DNA of 64,000 nt from Sporosarcina obsidiansis (GTDB taxonomy: Bacteria > Bacillota > Bacilli > Bacillales_A > Planococcaceae): the NCBI RefSeq assembly GCF_009651005.1, contig NZ_WHVW01000004.1, positions 1 through 64,000 of the forward strand, read 5' to 3'. Position numbers and translations under genes: made by a program. Below, piece after piece: positions 26,354 to 35,738 of this stretch. The notes beneath the pieces were generated by a model, which ran no database searches, was not told the origin of the DNA, and saw only the letters and a list, made by a program, of their open reading frames with translations. Positions within the stretch are counted from its first letter, which is position 1, and each line of letters opens with the position of its first letter.

Positions 26354-27073
26354 GTGAGTGGGAAAATAAGTTGGAAGTTCACATTTATTCTGTGTATTGT
26401 CGGCTTTATGTTAGCTTTACAATATAATTCCTTGAATACACCGTCTCCCCGAGACACGAGAGATATATGGGCGATCCGCAATGAATTGGCCAAGGAAAAG
26501 AAAATTCATTCTGAATTGTTGGGGGAAATACGAGAAGCGGATCAAACACTTGCTTCCTATACAGCATTGACCAATGAAAATACGGCAGAAGCTTTACAAA
26601 ATACGTTGGATAAATTGTACAAACAAGCGGGTTTTATGCCGACCACGGGTCCAGGCTTTGTAATAGAAGTCGCACCATCGCCTGAAAGTATTGCATTTGG
26701 TTATGAAGTAGAACCGGTATCTTCGGAGCTTCTTACACGGTTTATCAATGTGGTGAATCAGCATAAAGGAAATGAGTTGGAGATTGACGGGAAACGCTTT
26801 ACGACGCTTAGTTGGATCCGTGATATTAATGGTAAACTGACCGTCAATGGGGAGAATGTTTCTACGCCTCCTTTCAAAATTAAAATTGTCTCGCCAACCA
26901 TCGAGGACAGTAAAAAGCTTTACAATCATCTACTGTCATCCGCGATACAAGATGAATTTTATTTGGACAACTTAATTCTAACCATTAGTAAACCGACAGA
27001 CCATATTACATTACAAAGCTGGACGGGTGGTTTCGAAAATCAATTTTTAAAAGAACAAACGAAAGGGGAATGA
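26354..27073 (+). CDS. ylxX: DUF881 protein YlxX
   Basis: A 239-aa paralogue of the preceding gene: one membrane segment (about 7-21), a short coiled-coil linker and the DUF881 domain (GPGFVIEVAPSPES, ELEIDGKRFTTLSWIRDING). It starts at GTG 26354 five bases after GAGGGGGG. Its place between ylxW and sbp is the Bacillus ylxX position. Function unknown; membrane topology suggests work outside the cytosol. Confidence 0.87.
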   Translation: MSGKISWKFTFILCIVGFMLALQYNSLNTPSPRDTRDIWAIRNELAKEKKIHSELLGEIREADQTLASYTALTNENTAEALQNTLDKLYKQAGFMPTTGPGFVIEVAPSPESIAFGYEVEPVSSELLTRFINVVNQHKGNELEIDGKRFTTLSWIRDINGKLTVNGENVSTPPFKIKIVSPTIEDSKKLYNHLLSSAIQDEFYLDNLILTISKPTDHITLQSWTGGFENQFLKEQTKGE

Positions 27074-27077
27074 CAAT

Positions 27078-27443
27078 ATGTGGTTACCCTTGCTTGGGCT
27101 ACTCCTAGGCATTTCACTTGGTTTGCTCTCGGATATCCAAATCCCGCAAGTTTATAATAACTATTTATCTATCGCGATTTTAGCCGCATTTGATACGCTA
27201 TTCGGTGGAATTCGGGCTTATCTTCAGCAAGTTTATGATGATTGGATTTTCGTATCAGGATTTTTCTTTAATATTCTTCTGGCCGCTGCCTTAGCTTTTA
27301 TCGGTGTTCATTTAGGAGTAGACCTATATTTGGCGGCGATTTTTGCTTTTGGCGTAAGATTGTTCCAAAACATAGCGGTCATACGAAGAATTTTATTGGC
27401 AAAGTGGACAGGAAGGAACAAGAATTCCAGTACGAATGTCTAG
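27078..27443 (+). CDS. sbp: Small basic protein Sbp (DUF1290)
   Basis: A 121-aa membrane protein with three or four hydrophobic segments and a basic tail (RNKNSSTNV after a KWTGR stretch). The opening LPLLGLLLGISLGLL and NYLSIAILAAFDTLFGGIRA are typical of Sbp. It closes the division gene run and is followed by a 238-bp gap with the ftsA promoter. No function is established. Confidence 0.9.
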   Translation: MWLPLLGLLLGISLGLLSDIQIPQVYNNYLSIAILAAFDTLFGGIRAYLQQVYDDWIFVSGFFFNILLAAALAFIGVHLGVDLYLAAIFAFGVRLFQNIAVIRRILLAKWTGRNKNSSTNV

Positions 27444-27617
27444 CGTATTACTTTTAACTTGCTTCAGCAGGAGCTACCAATTTTATAAGCGGCTGAATTA
27501 AGTTAAAACAGCCAACAAATGTCATTAATTTTCCTGGGAGTTTTTCAAGTAATTTTGAAAAAAATGGGACGCAATCACGCCAAGGTGTAATTGATTAATA
27601 GAGGTACTGAAAATATT

Positions 27618-27646
27618 TAGACAAAGCAGTCAAAATGCAATAGAAT
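27618..27646 (+). promoter_or_regulatory. Sigma-A promoter for ftsA-ftsZ
   Basis: TAGACA (27618-27623), a 17-bp spacer, TAGAAT (27641-27646): each hexamer has one mismatch to consensus. It lies 35 bp before the ftsA start, with the ribosome site AGGAGGTG between. Confidence 0.7.
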
Positions 27647-27681
27647 GGAAGTTACTAGTTGCCTTTAGGAGGTGTCAATAA

Positions 27682-28968
27682 TTGAGTCAATCATATAATT
27701 ATGTATCACTTGATATAGGATCATCTACTATTAAAGTGTTGATCGGAGAAATGGATCAAAATTCCCTACATGTAATTGGAGTAGGGAATGTTCAATCAGC
27801 TGGCATTCGAAAAGGAACAATTATTGATATCGATGCAACCGTTCAATCGATTCGCAAAGCGATTGAACAGGCTGAAAGAATGACAGGCCTGAAAATAGAA
27901 GATGTAGTACTGGGGATTCCAGCCAATGGCGTTCATCTTCAAGACGTCAAGGGTGTGGTAGCTGTTAACTCAGAAAATCGAGAAATAACTGATGATGACT
28001 TAGAACGAGTAATGAAATCTTCTCAAGTAATGAACGTACCGCCTGAAAGAGAAATCGTCAATCTAGTACCGAAACAATTTATTGTCGATGATTATGATGA
28101 AATAACAGATCCTCGTGGTATGATGGGGGTTAGATTGGAAATGGACGCGACGCTTATTACGACGTCCAAAACTCTAGTACATAACATTTTACGATGTGTG
28201 GAACGGGCAGGTCTTCAAATCCGTGAAATTTATTTGCAGCCATTAGCAGCAGGCACTTTCGCATTATCTGAAGATGAAATGAATCATGGGACAGCCTTTA
28301 TTGATATAGGCGGGGGTTCTACTACGATCTCCGTGTTTGCAGAGAATCGTTTAGTCAATACGTCTGTATTGCCAATCGGCGGAGACCATATTACAAAAGA
28401 TTTATCAATTGTCTTGAAGACACCAACAGAACAAGCTCGAATGATTAAACACCAGTATGGACACACCTATTATGATGATGCTTCTGACGATGAGTTATTT
28501 GAAGTTCCGGTAATTGGTGCGGATACGAAAGATCAATACAGCCAACGATATATTTCTGAAATTATCGGGTCACGTTTGGAAGAAGTGTTTGATCTGATTT
28601 TAGAGGATTTATATGCAGCTGGAATTCATGACTTGCCTGGTGGAATCGTCATTACTGGCGGCACTGCTAAATTGGATGGGATTTTACAGCTAGCCCGTGA
28701 AATTTTTAAAACGAGAGTCCGACTATATACACCGGAATATATTGGTGTGAGAGAGCCGATGTATTCTACTGCGGTGGGCTTGATCCGTTATGCGTACATG
28801 GAAGATGTTTTCTTTGGTCATGAAGAAGGACAAGTTGCTATAGCTAATACAAATGAACCTGTATATGAGTCAGCTGAACAAAGTACTAAAACCGTAAGAC
28901 CGAAAAAAGAAAAAGGCGAAGGATTCATGAAAAAAGCCAAAAAGATGTTTGATAATTTCTTTGAATAA
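27682..28968 (+). CDS. ftsA: Cell division protein FtsA
   Basis: A 428-aa actin-fold protein that tethers FtsZ to the membrane. ATPase motifs are [15 protein letters not shown] (phosphate 1), [14 protein letters not shown] (phosphate 2) and [13 protein letters not shown] (adenosine). The C-terminal [17 protein letters not shown] is the amphipathic membrane-targeting helix. The start is TTG 27682, eight bases after AGGAGG. ftsZ follows after 48 bp. Confidence 0.97.
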   Translation: MSQSYNYVSLDIGSSTIKVLIGEMDQNSLHVIGVGNVQSAGIRKGTIIDIDATVQSIRKAIEQAERMTGLKIEDVVLGIPANGVHLQDVKGVVAVNSENREITDDDLERVMKSSQVMNVPPEREIVNLVPKQFIVDDYDEITDPRGMMGVRLEMDATLITTSKTLVHNILRCVERAGLQIREIYLQPLAAGTFALSEDEMNHGTAFIDIGGGSTTISVFAENRLVNTSVLPIGGDHITKDLSIVLKTPTEQARMIKHQYGHTYYDDASDDELFEVPVIGADTKDQYSQRYISEIIGSRLEEVFDLILEDLYAAGIHDLPGGIVITGGTAKLDGILQLAREIFKTRVRLYTPEYIGVREPMYSTAVGLIRYAYMEDVFFGHEEGQVAIANTNEPVYESAEQSTKTVRPKKEKGEGFMKKAKKMFDNFFE

Positions 28969-29016
28969 AAGATGTATTGGATGAGGAAGCGCAGATAAAG
29001 ACGAGGAGGAGAACCA

Positions 29017-30186
29017 ATGCTTGAATTTGAGACGCATGTAGATGCATTAGCAGTAATAAAAGTAATTGGAGTTGGAGGCGGTGGAAACAACGCAGTCAAC
29101 CGTATGATTGAACATGGAGTACAAGGTGTTGAATTTATAGCGGTAAACACAGATGCCCAAGCATTGAAACTATCTGAGGCAGAAGTGAAGTTGCAAATTG
29201 GTGCAAAACTTACTAGAGGTTTAGGTGCGGGTGCGAATCCTGAAGTAGGGAAAAAAGCAGCAGAAGAAAGCAAGGAACAAATTGAAGAAGCATTACGCGG
29301 AGCCGATATGGTATTTGTTACAGCGGGAATGGGCGGAGGTACAGGTACAGGTGCAGCTCCTGTGATCGCTCAAATTGCTAAAGACCTAGGCGCGTTGACA
29401 GTCGGCGTTGTGACTCGTCCGTTCACATTTGAAGGAAGAAAGAGATCGACTCAAGCCATTGGCGGGATTACTGGCATGAAAGAAGCGGTCGACACATTAA
29501 TTGTCATTCCGAATGATAAATTGCTTGAAATCGTTGATAAAAACACTCCGATGCTTGAAGCATTCAGAGAAGCTGATAATGTATTGCGACAAGGTGTTCA
29601 AGGGATTTCCGATCTCATCGCGGTTCCAGGACTTATTAACTTGGACTTTGCAGACGTCAAGACCATCATGTCCAACAAAGGTTCTGCCCTGATGGGAATC
29701 GGTATGTCAACAGGAGAAAACAGAGCAGCAGAAGCAGCGAAAAAAGCCATTTCGAGTCCATTGCTTGAAACGTCCATTGACGGAGCGAAAGGTGTCCTGA
29801 TGAACATCACAGGTGGTTCCAACTTGAGCTTGTTTGAAGTTCAAGAGGCAGCTGATATTGTAGCGACAGCATCTGATGAAGATGTTAATATGATCTTTGG
29901 TTCAGTGATCAACGATGATCTGAAAGATGAAATTATCGTTACAGTTATCGCAACCGGTTTCAATGAAGAGCAACTGATAGCACCAAGGCCAGGAAGAAGC
30001 CCAGGCGTAGGAAGTGGTATTCGACAACGTGAAAGTAGTAGACCACCACAACAAGCAGCGCCTTCACTAAACAGACGTGAAGAGCCTCGCTACGAGCAAC
30101 CTGAGCCAAGACAACAACAAACCAATCAACAAGAAGAAGCATTAGACATCCCAACCTTCTTACGTAATCGTCAACGACGTAAATAA
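29017..30186 (+). CDS. ftsZ: Cell division protein FtsZ
   Basis: A 389-aa tubulin-like GTPase that forms the Z ring. [15 protein letters not shown] and the tubulin signature [13 protein letters not shown] (about residues 104-116) bind GTP, and the T7 loop [11 protein letters not shown] follows. A Gln/Pro/Arg-rich linker (about 320-370) leads to the conserved C-terminal peptide [13 protein letters not shown] that binds FtsA and SepF. The ATG at 29017 follows GAGGAGGAG. A strong terminator ends the transcript. Confidence 0.99.
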   Translation: MLEFETHVDALAVIKVIGVGGGGNNAVNRMIEHGVQGVEFIAVNTDAQALKLSEAEVKLQIGAKLTRGLGAGANPEVGKKAAEESKEQIEEALRGADMVFVTAGMGGGTGTGAAPVIAQIAKDLGALTVGVVTRPFTFEGRKRSTQAIGGITGMKEAVDTLIVIPNDKLLEIVDKNTPMLEAFREADNVLRQGVQGISDLIAVPGLINLDFADVKTIMSNKGSALMGIGMSTGENRAAEAAKKAISSPLLETSIDGAKGVLMNITGGSNLSLFEVQEAADIVATASDEDVNMIFGSVINDDLKDEIIVTVIATGFNEEQLIAPRPGRSPGVGSGIRQRESSRPPQQAAPSLNRREEPRYEQPEPRQQQTNQQEEALDIPTFLRNRQRRK

Positions 30187-30196
30187 TTTTTATACC

Positions 30197-30242
30197 AAGC
30201 TTTCCACAAGAGAAGATATTCTCAAGTGGAAAGCTTTTTTTG
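30197..30242 (+). terminator. Terminator after ftsZ
   Basis: An 11-bp perfect stem AAGCTTTCCAC / GTGGAAAGCTT (30197-30207, 30226-30236), inner GAGAA/TTCTC pairing and TTTTTT. Confidence 0.93.
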
Positions 30243-30250
30243 TTCAAATA

Positions 30251-30258
30251 TTGTCGAA
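30251..30258 (+). promoter_or_regulatory. Spo0A box upstream of spoIIGA
   Basis: TTGTCGAA contains a perfect TGTCGAA 0A box, about 65 bp upstream of the inferred spoIIGA transcription start. Spo0A~P activates spoIIG in Bacillus from boxes in this region, so the same control is likely. Confidence 0.65.
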
Positions 30259-30283
30259 GGCTTTCCTGAGAATCGTCCGCGTC

Positions 30284-30314
30284 CTGACATTTTTTTTAGA
30301 ATTTCCGTGATAAT
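30284..30314 (+). promoter_or_regulatory. Candidate spoIIGA-sigE promoter
   Basis: CTGACA (30284-30289) and GATAAT (30309-30314) are 19 bp apart, longer than usual. Spo0A-activated sigma-A promoters such as Bacillus spoIIG also have over-long spacers. The ribosome site begins only 8 bp after the -10, so the leader would be very short. Confidence 0.45.
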
Positions 30315-30336
30315 CTGTTCCTAAGGAGGCCGGCAT

Positions 30337-31185
30337 ATGTATGGGGAACTAATGATAGGAGTTAATATGCTCTTTAATTATGCAATCCTGTCATTTACTA
30401 ATAAAGTAGGAAATCACCAGACGAGTAGAAGGAGGTTGTGGAGCGCCTCGTTTATCGGAGCCTTCTTTGTTACGTTGTTTCCTTACTCCATGCTAGCGAT
30501 TATTTTAACTTTTTTAGGAATGACGTATATTGCCTTTGGACAAACATTCGGTAGTTGGAAAAGCTCAGTGCTTGCTGTCTTAATCGCATCTTTTTTTGCT
30601 GGAGGACTCCTGACACTCGTTTATACAAATATATCTACAGTAAAAACAAACACCTTGCTGTTATTTGCGATTGGACTTACCTATCTATCCCTTTATGTGG
30701 TGAAGATCAAATGGTTAGATACGCGCACAAAAACAAGATTAATTCATTATACATTAGACTCCGAACTGAAGATGTGGGGGCGATCTATTCCACTAAAGGT
30801 GTTTATTGATACAGGTAATCATTGTGTAGAACCAATTTCAGGAGCACCTGTACATTTTATTGCACTTCAAGCAGTAAAAGAACAGTTACCAATTGATTTT
30901 GTAACTGCTTTGGAAAAATGGAAACCAGACAGTTCACCGGATTTATCTGACTTTCCTACATTGTTTCAAAGAGATCTTCGTTTAATTCGCTTGCAGACTG
31001 TGCAAGGAGCGTCATGGACGGTCGGTATCAAGTATGAAAGCTGGTTAGTGGCTGAACAGCCGTTACCTGCGGGATATATTGTCTTGACGAAAGAACAACG
31101 CCACTATCCACAAGGTGCATCGGCAATCCTGCAAGTTAGTGCAATGGAAGTTATGAAAGAAGAAAGGAGAACGGATACATGTTAA
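30337..31185 (+). CDS. spoIIGA: Sigma-E processing peptidase SpoIIGA
   Basis: A 282-aa membrane aspartic protease that cleaves pro-sigma-E in the mother cell after a signal from the forespore (SpoIIR). Five hydrophobic segments fill residues 1-130, then the protease domain contains [12 protein letters not shown] with the catalytic Asp158. The ATG follows AAGGAGG. It overlaps the sigE start by seven bases, the normal spoIIG arrangement. Confidence 0.94.
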   Translation: MYGELMIGVNMLFNYAILSFTNKVGNHQTSRRRLWSASFIGAFFVTLFPYSMLAIILTFLGMTYIAFGQTFGSWKSSVLAVLIASFFAGGLLTLVYTNISTVKTNTLLLFAIGLTYLSLYVVKIKWLDTRTKTRLIHYTLDSELKMWGRSIPLKVFIDTGNHCVEPISGAPVHFIALQAVKEQLPIDFVTALEKWKPDSSPDLSDFPTLFQRDLRLIRLQTVQGASWTVGIKYESWLVAEQPLPAGYIVLTKEQRHYPQGASAILQVSAMEVMKEERRTDTC

Positions 31186-31889
31186 TTGAAGTGAAAAAGT
31201 GGGTTTCCTATATTGCAGGCTTCTTTAGAAAAAAGAACGGAACATATTATATCGGAGGACATGAATCCCTTCCCAAACCACTTGATAAAGAACAAGAAGC
31301 CAAGACAATTCAAGCCTTGATGAATGGCGATCCAGCTGCTAGAGATACGTTGATTGAAAAGAATTTAAGACTTGTTGTGTATATTGCCAGACGTTTTGAT
31401 AATACCAATACAAATATTGAGGATTTAATTAGTATTGGCACCATCGGACTTATTAAAGCAATTGAGACTTTTAAAGCTGACAAAAATATTAAGCTCGCTA
31501 CGTATGCTTCACGTTGTATTGAAAATGAAATTTTGATGCATTTGCGAAAGACGAGCCGAATGCGTTCGGAAATCTCATTTGATGAACCGCTGAATTCGGA
31601 CGCGGATGGTAATGAATTACTTCTTTCTGATATTTTGGGAACAGATGAAGATATTATTACAGATGACGTTGAAAAAAAGTTGGAACGACAATATATGATC
31701 GATGCGATTCAAGGCTTGGATGAGAGAGAGCGATATATTATGGAACAACGCTTTGGCTTGATGGGGACAATGGAAATGACGCAAAAAGAAGTGGCAGATC
31801 TCCTAGGTATCTCACAGTCCTATATATCCAGATTGGAAAAGAAGATCATCTCTGAGCTTCGCGATCGGCTAAATCAACCAATTTCTTAA
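31179..31889 (+). CDS. sigE: RNA polymerase pro-sigma-E factor
   Basis: A 236-aa sigma-70-family factor for early mother-cell transcription. The first ~28 residues (amphipathic, FFRKKNG then YYIGG) are the pro-sequence removed by SpoIIGA. Region 2 is clear ([48 protein letters not shown]), and region 4 ends in [20 protein letters not shown]. It starts at ATG 31179 inside the end of spoIIGA, after AAAGGAG. Confidence 0.97.
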   Translation: MLIEVKKWVSYIAGFFRKKNGTYYIGGHESLPKPLDKEQEAKTIQALMNGDPAARDTLIEKNLRLVVYIARRFDNTNTNIEDLISIGTIGLIKAIETFKADKNIKLATYASRCIENEILMHLRKTSRMRSEISFDEPLNSDADGNELLLSDILGTDEDIITDDVEKKLERQYMIDAIQGLDERERYIMEQRFGLMGTMEMTQKEVADLLGISQSYISRLEKKIISELRDRLNQPIS

Positions 31890-31926
31890 TTGGATGTATC
31901 GGCAGAAATTGGTGCTTTTCGAATCC

Positions 31927-31955
31927 GCATATTCTAAAGAGTTGAGGACAAACTA
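31927..31955 (+). promoter_or_regulatory. Candidate sigma-F (forespore) promoter for sigG
   Basis: GCATA (31927-31931), 14 bp, GGACAAACTA (31946-31955). The -35 matches GYATA and the -10 matches GGnnAnAHTR at every defined position. It ends 38 bp before the sigG start. Bacillus sigG is switched on by sigma-F and then by sigma-G, so the site is in the expected place. Confidence 0.65.
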
Positions 31956-31993
31956 CTCATTACACTCACCTATAGAATGCGGAGGAAAAGCCA

Positions 31994-32782
31994 ATGGTAC
32001 GTACTAGAGTAGAAATTTGTGGAATCAATACGTCCGAGCTGCCATTATTAACAAGCGAAGTGATGAAAGAAACATTCATTCGTTTGCAAAGTGGTGACGA
32101 ATTCGCCAGAGATGAATTGGTGTTTGCGAATTTGCGTCTCGTACTAAGTCTGGTTCAGCGTTTTAACTATCGTGGTGAACAGGCGGACGATTTATTCCAA
32201 GTTGGTTGTATTGGGTTGTTGAAAGCCATTGATAATTTTGATTTGAAACATAATGTTCGTTTTTCCACCTATGCCGTCCCCATGATTATCGGAGAAATTA
32301 AACGCCATCTACGAGATCATCACGCTGTTCGAGTGTCTAGGTCATTACGCGATATTGCATATAAAGCGATTAAAGCGAAAGAAGAGTATATTAATGAACA
32401 CCAACGTGAACCTCGTATTTCTGATTTGGAAAAAATAACAGGCATTCCAGAAGAAGATATCCTTTTTGCTTTAGATGCCATCCAAGATCCTATGTCCTTA
32501 CATGAACCAATGAATAGTGATGGTGGAGACCCGATCTACATGATGGACCAACTACAAGACCAACGAGTTTCTGAAGAACGCTGGATGACCTACGTATCCA
32601 TCAAAGACAGTGTGGAAGAACTAAACGAACGTCAACAACTTATCGTTTCAAAAAGATTCTATCTAGGTCAGACACAAACCGAAATAGCCAAAGAACTAGG
32701 AATATCGCAAGCCCAAATTTCCCGTATTGAAAAACACGCAATGGAAAAGATTCGATTAGGAATTGAGCAGAAGAACTCCTGA
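31994..32782 (+). CDS. sigG: RNA polymerase sigma-G factor
   Basis: A 262-aa late forespore sigma factor. The N-terminus RVEICGINTSELPLL is the SigG-specific segment. Region 2 has NLRLVLSLVQRFNYRGEQADDLFQVG and FSTYAVPMIIGEIKRHLRD, and region 4 has EIAKELGISQAQISRIEKHAM. Sigma-G drives genes for DNA protection and germination. The ATG follows GCGGAGGA. It is separately promoted from spoIIGA-sigE, 104 bp downstream. Confidence 0.97.
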   Translation: MVRTRVEICGINTSELPLLTSEVMKETFIRLQSGDEFARDELVFANLRLVLSLVQRFNYRGEQADDLFQVGCIGLLKAIDNFDLKHNVRFSTYAVPMIIGEIKRHLRDHHAVRVSRSLRDIAYKAIKAKEEYINEHQREPRISDLEKITGIPEEDILFALDAIQDPMSLHEPMNSDGGDPIYMMDQLQDQRVSEERWMTYVSIKDSVEELNERQQLIVSKRFYLGQTQTEIAKELGISQAQISRIEKHAMEKIRLGIEQKNS

Positions 32783-32845
32783 ATAGAACCTGTATATTGT
32801 ATAAATAGGACTCACTTGAATTAGATATATAACTTAGTTATGATT

Positions 32846-32884
32846 GGCTGCCCACAACAAGAGAATTGTTGGAGGCAGCTTTTT
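32846..32884 (+). terminator. Terminator after sigG
   Basis: GGCTGCC (32846-32852) pairs with GGCAGCT (32874-32880, one G-U), with inner CAACAA/TTGTTG pairing and a T run. Confidence 0.88.
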
Positions 32885-32934
32885 CGTTCTTGAAGAAACA
32901 CCCTCTGCATAGTATGAAATAAGGAGGGGGAACT

Positions 32935-33180
32935 ATGCGTTTTTCCAGCTTGCAGAAAAAAGAAGTCATCGAATTAAAAAAAGGTTCTTTTCTTGGATTT
33001 GTACAAGATGCGACCATCGATATCGACAATGGAAAAATTGAGAAATTGCATATTGGCGAAATCCAACGTTCGTTTTTTTCTGATGGCAAATCAAAAGGTG
33101 TACAAAAAGTCGGTTATGAAGACGTCATGACGATCGGAAAAGATATTATCCTCGTCCAGAAGAAACACCCGAATCAATGA
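32935..33180 (+). CDS. ylmC: YlmC/YmxH family PRC-barrel protein
   Basis: An 81-aa single-domain protein (SSLQKKEVIELKKGSFLG...DATIDIDNGKIEKL) with the PRC-barrel beta pattern of the YlmC/YmxH sporulation-linked family. The role is not established; the gene follows sigG in many spore formers. The ATG at 32935 has AAGGAGGGGG before it. ylmD, next in Bacillus, is absent and ylmE follows. Confidence 0.9.
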   Translation: MRFSSLQKKEVIELKKGSFLGFVQDATIDIDNGKIEKLHIGEIQRSFFSDGKSKGVQKVGYEDVMTIGKDIILVQKKHPNQ

Positions 33181-33187
33181 CTAATCG

Positions 33188-33216
33188 TTGATATCTAGTG
33201 CTCCGCTTGATACAAT
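33188..33216 (+). promoter_or_regulatory. Candidate sigma-A promoter for ylmE-sepF
   Basis: TTGATA (33188-33193), 17 bp, TACAAT (33211-33216), 30 bp before the ylmE start. Two mismatches in total to consensus. Confidence 0.65.
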
Positions 33217-33246
33217 GTAGCAAAGAAGAAGAAAAGTAGTGATATT

Positions 33247-33939
33247 GTGAAACAAGTGGAACAACGATTAAAAACTATACAGCAACAAATTGAAGAAGCA
33301 TGTGAAAAAGCGCATCGTAATTTGGAAGATATCACGTTGATTGCGGTTACAAAATCAGTCTCATCTAAAAGAGCGCAATCATTAGTAGATCTTGGGATTG
33401 CAGAACTGGGTGAAAATCGGTTGGAAGGTTTGTTGGAAAAGCAAGAGAACATTCAAGGCACAGTCAATTGGCATTTTATCGGGAACTTGCAAACACGCAA
33501 AGTGAAAGATTTGATTCATACAATTGATTGTCTCCATTCCATAGACCGTATGAGCCTTGTAAAAGAAGTTCATAAACGAGCCACACAGCCACTGGATTGT
33601 TTTGTACAAGTCAATGTCTCTGGAGAGGAATCCAAATCTGGTATTACACCAGAGGAAGCAGATGTGTTCTTTGAAGAATTGGCATCTTATGAAAATCTTC
33701 ATGTAATCGGACTGATGACAATGGCACCCAATACCGAAGACGAATCGATCATTCGTGGTGTGTTTCGCTCTTTACGAGAATTACGTGATCACATCGCTGC
33801 CAAACAATTGCCTTATGCTCCCTGTACAAAGTTATCGATGGGCATGTCAAATGACTTCATGATTGCAATTGAAGAAGGTGCAACTCACATACGCGTTGGT
33901 ACCGCGTTAGTCGGATCAGAAAGCGAGGAAGATGAATGA
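33247..33939 (+). CDS. ylmE: YggS/YlmE family PLP-binding protein
   Basis: A 230-aa alanine-racemase-fold protein that binds pyridoxal phosphate and keeps PLP and amino-acid pools balanced; it is not a racemase. The PLP lysine is in LIAVTKSVS (about residue 36). [18 protein letters not shown] and [10 protein letters not shown]...[12 protein letters not shown] are family blocks. It starts at GTG 33247; the ribosome site is weak. It overlaps sepF by ATGA, so sepF translation is coupled. Confidence 0.92.
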   Translation: MKQVEQRLKTIQQQIEEACEKAHRNLEDITLIAVTKSVSSKRAQSLVDLGIAELGENRLEGLLEKQENIQGTVNWHFIGNLQTRKVKDLIHTIDCLHSIDRMSLVKEVHKRATQPLDCFVQVNVSGEESKSGITPEEADVFFEELASYENLHVIGLMTMAPNTEDESIIRGVFRSLRELRDHIAAKQLPYAPCTKLSMGMSNDFMIAIEEGATHIRVGTALVGSESEEDE

Positions 33940-34385
33940 GCCTCAAAAAACGATTTGAAAAATTGTTTTGGTTGGAAGAAGAGGAAACCGTCAATGAACC
34001 GCAAGGCAGACAGCCAATGGTTAATCAGCCGCCTGCCCGAAAAGAGCCAAAAAAAGTAAGTACTAAAAAACAAGTTGTAGATGCCACTCCCGCTACACCA
34101 GTGATCAGTTTGCAAAGTGTACAGAAGTCGTCAAAAGTGATTTTAGTAGAACCCCGCGCCTACGCAGAAGCGCAAGATATTGCGGAACACTTGAAGAACA
34201 AGCGTTCCGTAGTGGTGAACTTGCAGCGGATTGATCGTGATCAAGGTTTCCGCATCATCGATTTCTTAAGCGGTACTGTATATGCGCTCGGTGGAGATAT
34301 TCAACGAGTGGGAACGGATATATTTCTTTGTGCACCTGACAATGTGGAAGTTGCTGGCTCGATTACAGAATATATTTCAGAATGA
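33936..34385 (+). CDS. sepF: Cell division protein SepF
   Basis: A 149-aa protein: an N-terminal amphipathic membrane-binding helix ([13 protein letters not shown]), a Pro/Lys-rich linker (20-60) and a C-terminal SepF domain ([41 protein letters not shown]). SepF binds the FtsZ tail and bundles filaments at the septum. It follows ylmE with a 4-base overlap. Confidence 0.95.
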   Translation: MSLKKRFEKLFWLEEEETVNEPQGRQPMVNQPPARKEPKKVSTKKQVVDATPATPVISLQSVQKSSKVILVEPRAYAEAQDIAEHLKNKRSVVVNLQRIDRDQGFRIIDFLSGTVYALGGDIQRVGTDIFLCAPDNVEVAGSITEYISE

Positions 34386-34499
34386 CAGCAATGCATCACG
34401 TTGTCATGTTGCAGATGTATAACATTACATTTATCTGTAAGTGCTGGACTTCGAAGGAAGTAAAAGTTGAACAATTTTGAATGAGGTGTACATGCTATT

Positions 34500-34787
34500 A
34501 TGGTCGTATTATTGAACAACGCTTATTTATTAATCTCAGGAGCACTTCAAATATATTCAATCTTACTGGTGATATATATTTTAATGTCTTGGGTGCCGTC
34601 GACCAGAGAAACGAAATTTGGTCAAATCTTGGCAAAGATCACAGAACCATATCTCGGCTTTTTCCGAAAGTTCATACCGCCATTAGGAATGATTGATATT
34701 TCACCTATCGCTGCATTATTAGCATTGCAGTTAATCGGCAGAGGGATCGGTCAGATATATCTAATCTTATTTAGAGCCCTCGTCTGA
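34500..34787 (+). CDS. ylmG: YggT family membrane protein YlmG
   Basis: A 95-aa protein with two YggT-type membrane stretches (about 9-30 and 65-92) joined by a conserved loop YLGFFRKFIPPLGMIDISPI. The family is linked to division and cofactor membrane insertion in plastids and bacteria; the role here is unknown. ATG 34500 lies 11 bases after GAGGTG; an out-of-frame ATG at 34492 is closer to that site. The 114-bp gap from sepF contains a small inverted repeat (CAGAT...ATCTG) only. Confidence 0.87.
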   Translation: MVVLLNNAYLLISGALQIYSILLVIYILMSWVPSTRETKFGQILAKITEPYLGFFRKFIPPLGMIDISPIAALLALQLIGRGIGQIYLILFRALV

Positions 34788-34812
34788 GAAGATTAAAAAT
34801 CAACTGAGAACG

Positions 34813-34840
34813 AAAATCCTCACAAGGGTGGGGATTTTTT
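34813..34840 (+). terminator. Terminator-like hairpin between ylmG and ylmH
   Basis: AAAATCCTCAC (34813-34823) pairs with GTGGGGATTTT (34828-34838, one G-U) with loop AAGG and T-tail. It ends 21 bp before the ylmH start. Confidence 0.82.
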
Positions 34841-34861
34841 AGTATAAGGAGAATGTTAGTC

Positions 34862-35635
34862 ATGGAATCGCTTTTCCAGCATTTTCGGAAAGAAGAACAA
34901 CCTTTTATTGAAAAAGTAAATAGCTGGGTGAAAGAAGTAGAGGATACATATGCCCCTAAGTTGACGGAGTTCTTGGATCCACGGCAACGATTCATTGCGG
35001 AATCCATCGTTAGAAATTCTGATCTCGTGTTAGCTGGAGAAGGAGGATTTCCTAATGCGGAGCGCAAACGTGCATTAATTTATCCTGATTACTATATACC
35101 ATCAACGGATGACTTTCAGATCAGCCTATACCAACTCCATTATCCACAGAAATTTGTCACTTTGAAACATTCTCAATTGCTTGGTTCACTGTTATCTGTT
35201 GGTATTGACCGTTCGAGATTTGGCGATATCCAGATGATGGAGGAAGTTGTGCAATTTGCAATAGCAACTGAAGTATCTGACTATATACATGTCAATTTTA
35301 CGCATGTCGGAAAGATAAAGGTTTCCGTGCAGCCAGTTTTAGTGGATGATGTAATAGACGTACAGGAAGAATGGACAGAAGAAATGCATATCATTAGTTC
35401 GTTACGTTTAGACACCATTGTAGCTTCCATAACAAATTGTTCAAGAGCAAAAGCTTCATCTCTTATAAAAGGTGAGAAGGTAAAAGTGAATTGGGCAATG
35501 ATCGATCAGCAAGCTTTCGAAGTGGAGGAACATGATGTTTTATCTGTCAGAGGGTTTGGACGCTACAAGATAATAAGCATTGAGGGACGAACGAGAAAAG
35601 ATAAGATACGTGTTGTGATTGGTGCCTTAGTCTGA
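34862..35635 (+). CDS. ylmH: YlmH S4-domain RNA-binding protein
   Basis: A 257-aa protein (Bacillus length) with an N-terminal YlmH domain (DPRQRFIAESIVRNSDL...YPDYYIPSTDDF) and a C-terminal S4 RNA-binding domain (LRLDTIVASITNCSRAKASSLIKG). YlmH has been linked to ribosome-associated quality control, where it binds stalled 50S-peptidyl-tRNA; RqcH, its pathway partner, is also in this window. ATG 34862 is nine bases after AAGGAGA; ATG 34853 is too close and rejected. Confidence 0.92.
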   Translation: MESLFQHFRKEEQPFIEKVNSWVKEVEDTYAPKLTEFLDPRQRFIAESIVRNSDLVLAGEGGFPNAERKRALIYPDYYIPSTDDFQISLYQLHYPQKFVTLKHSQLLGSLLSVGIDRSRFGDIQMMEEVVQFAIATEVSDYIHVNFTHVGKIKVSVQPVLVDDVIDVQEEWTEEMHIISSLRLDTIVASITNCSRAKASSLIKGEKVKVNWAMIDQQAFEVEEHDVLSVRGFGRYKIISIEGRTRKDKIRVVIGALV

Positions 35636-35646
35636 TAGAGTAAACC

Positions 35647-35675
35647 TTGATAAAATTAGAAAAGTAGTGTTTAAT
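35647..35675 (+). promoter_or_regulatory. Candidate sigma-A promoter for divIVA
   Basis: TTGATA (35647-35652), 17 bp, TTTAAT (35670-35675), 63 bp before the chosen divIVA start. Confidence 0.5.
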
Positions 35676-35738
35676 CAAGTAGTACAGGTTGAAAAGGTTC
35701 GATGCAAGATGGATCAGACGGAAAGGAGCAAGCAGTTC

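Noticed and set aside
32890-32918. TTGAAG-17-TATGAA promoter for ylmC
   Set aside because: The start of transcription would fall inside the ylmC ribosome site.
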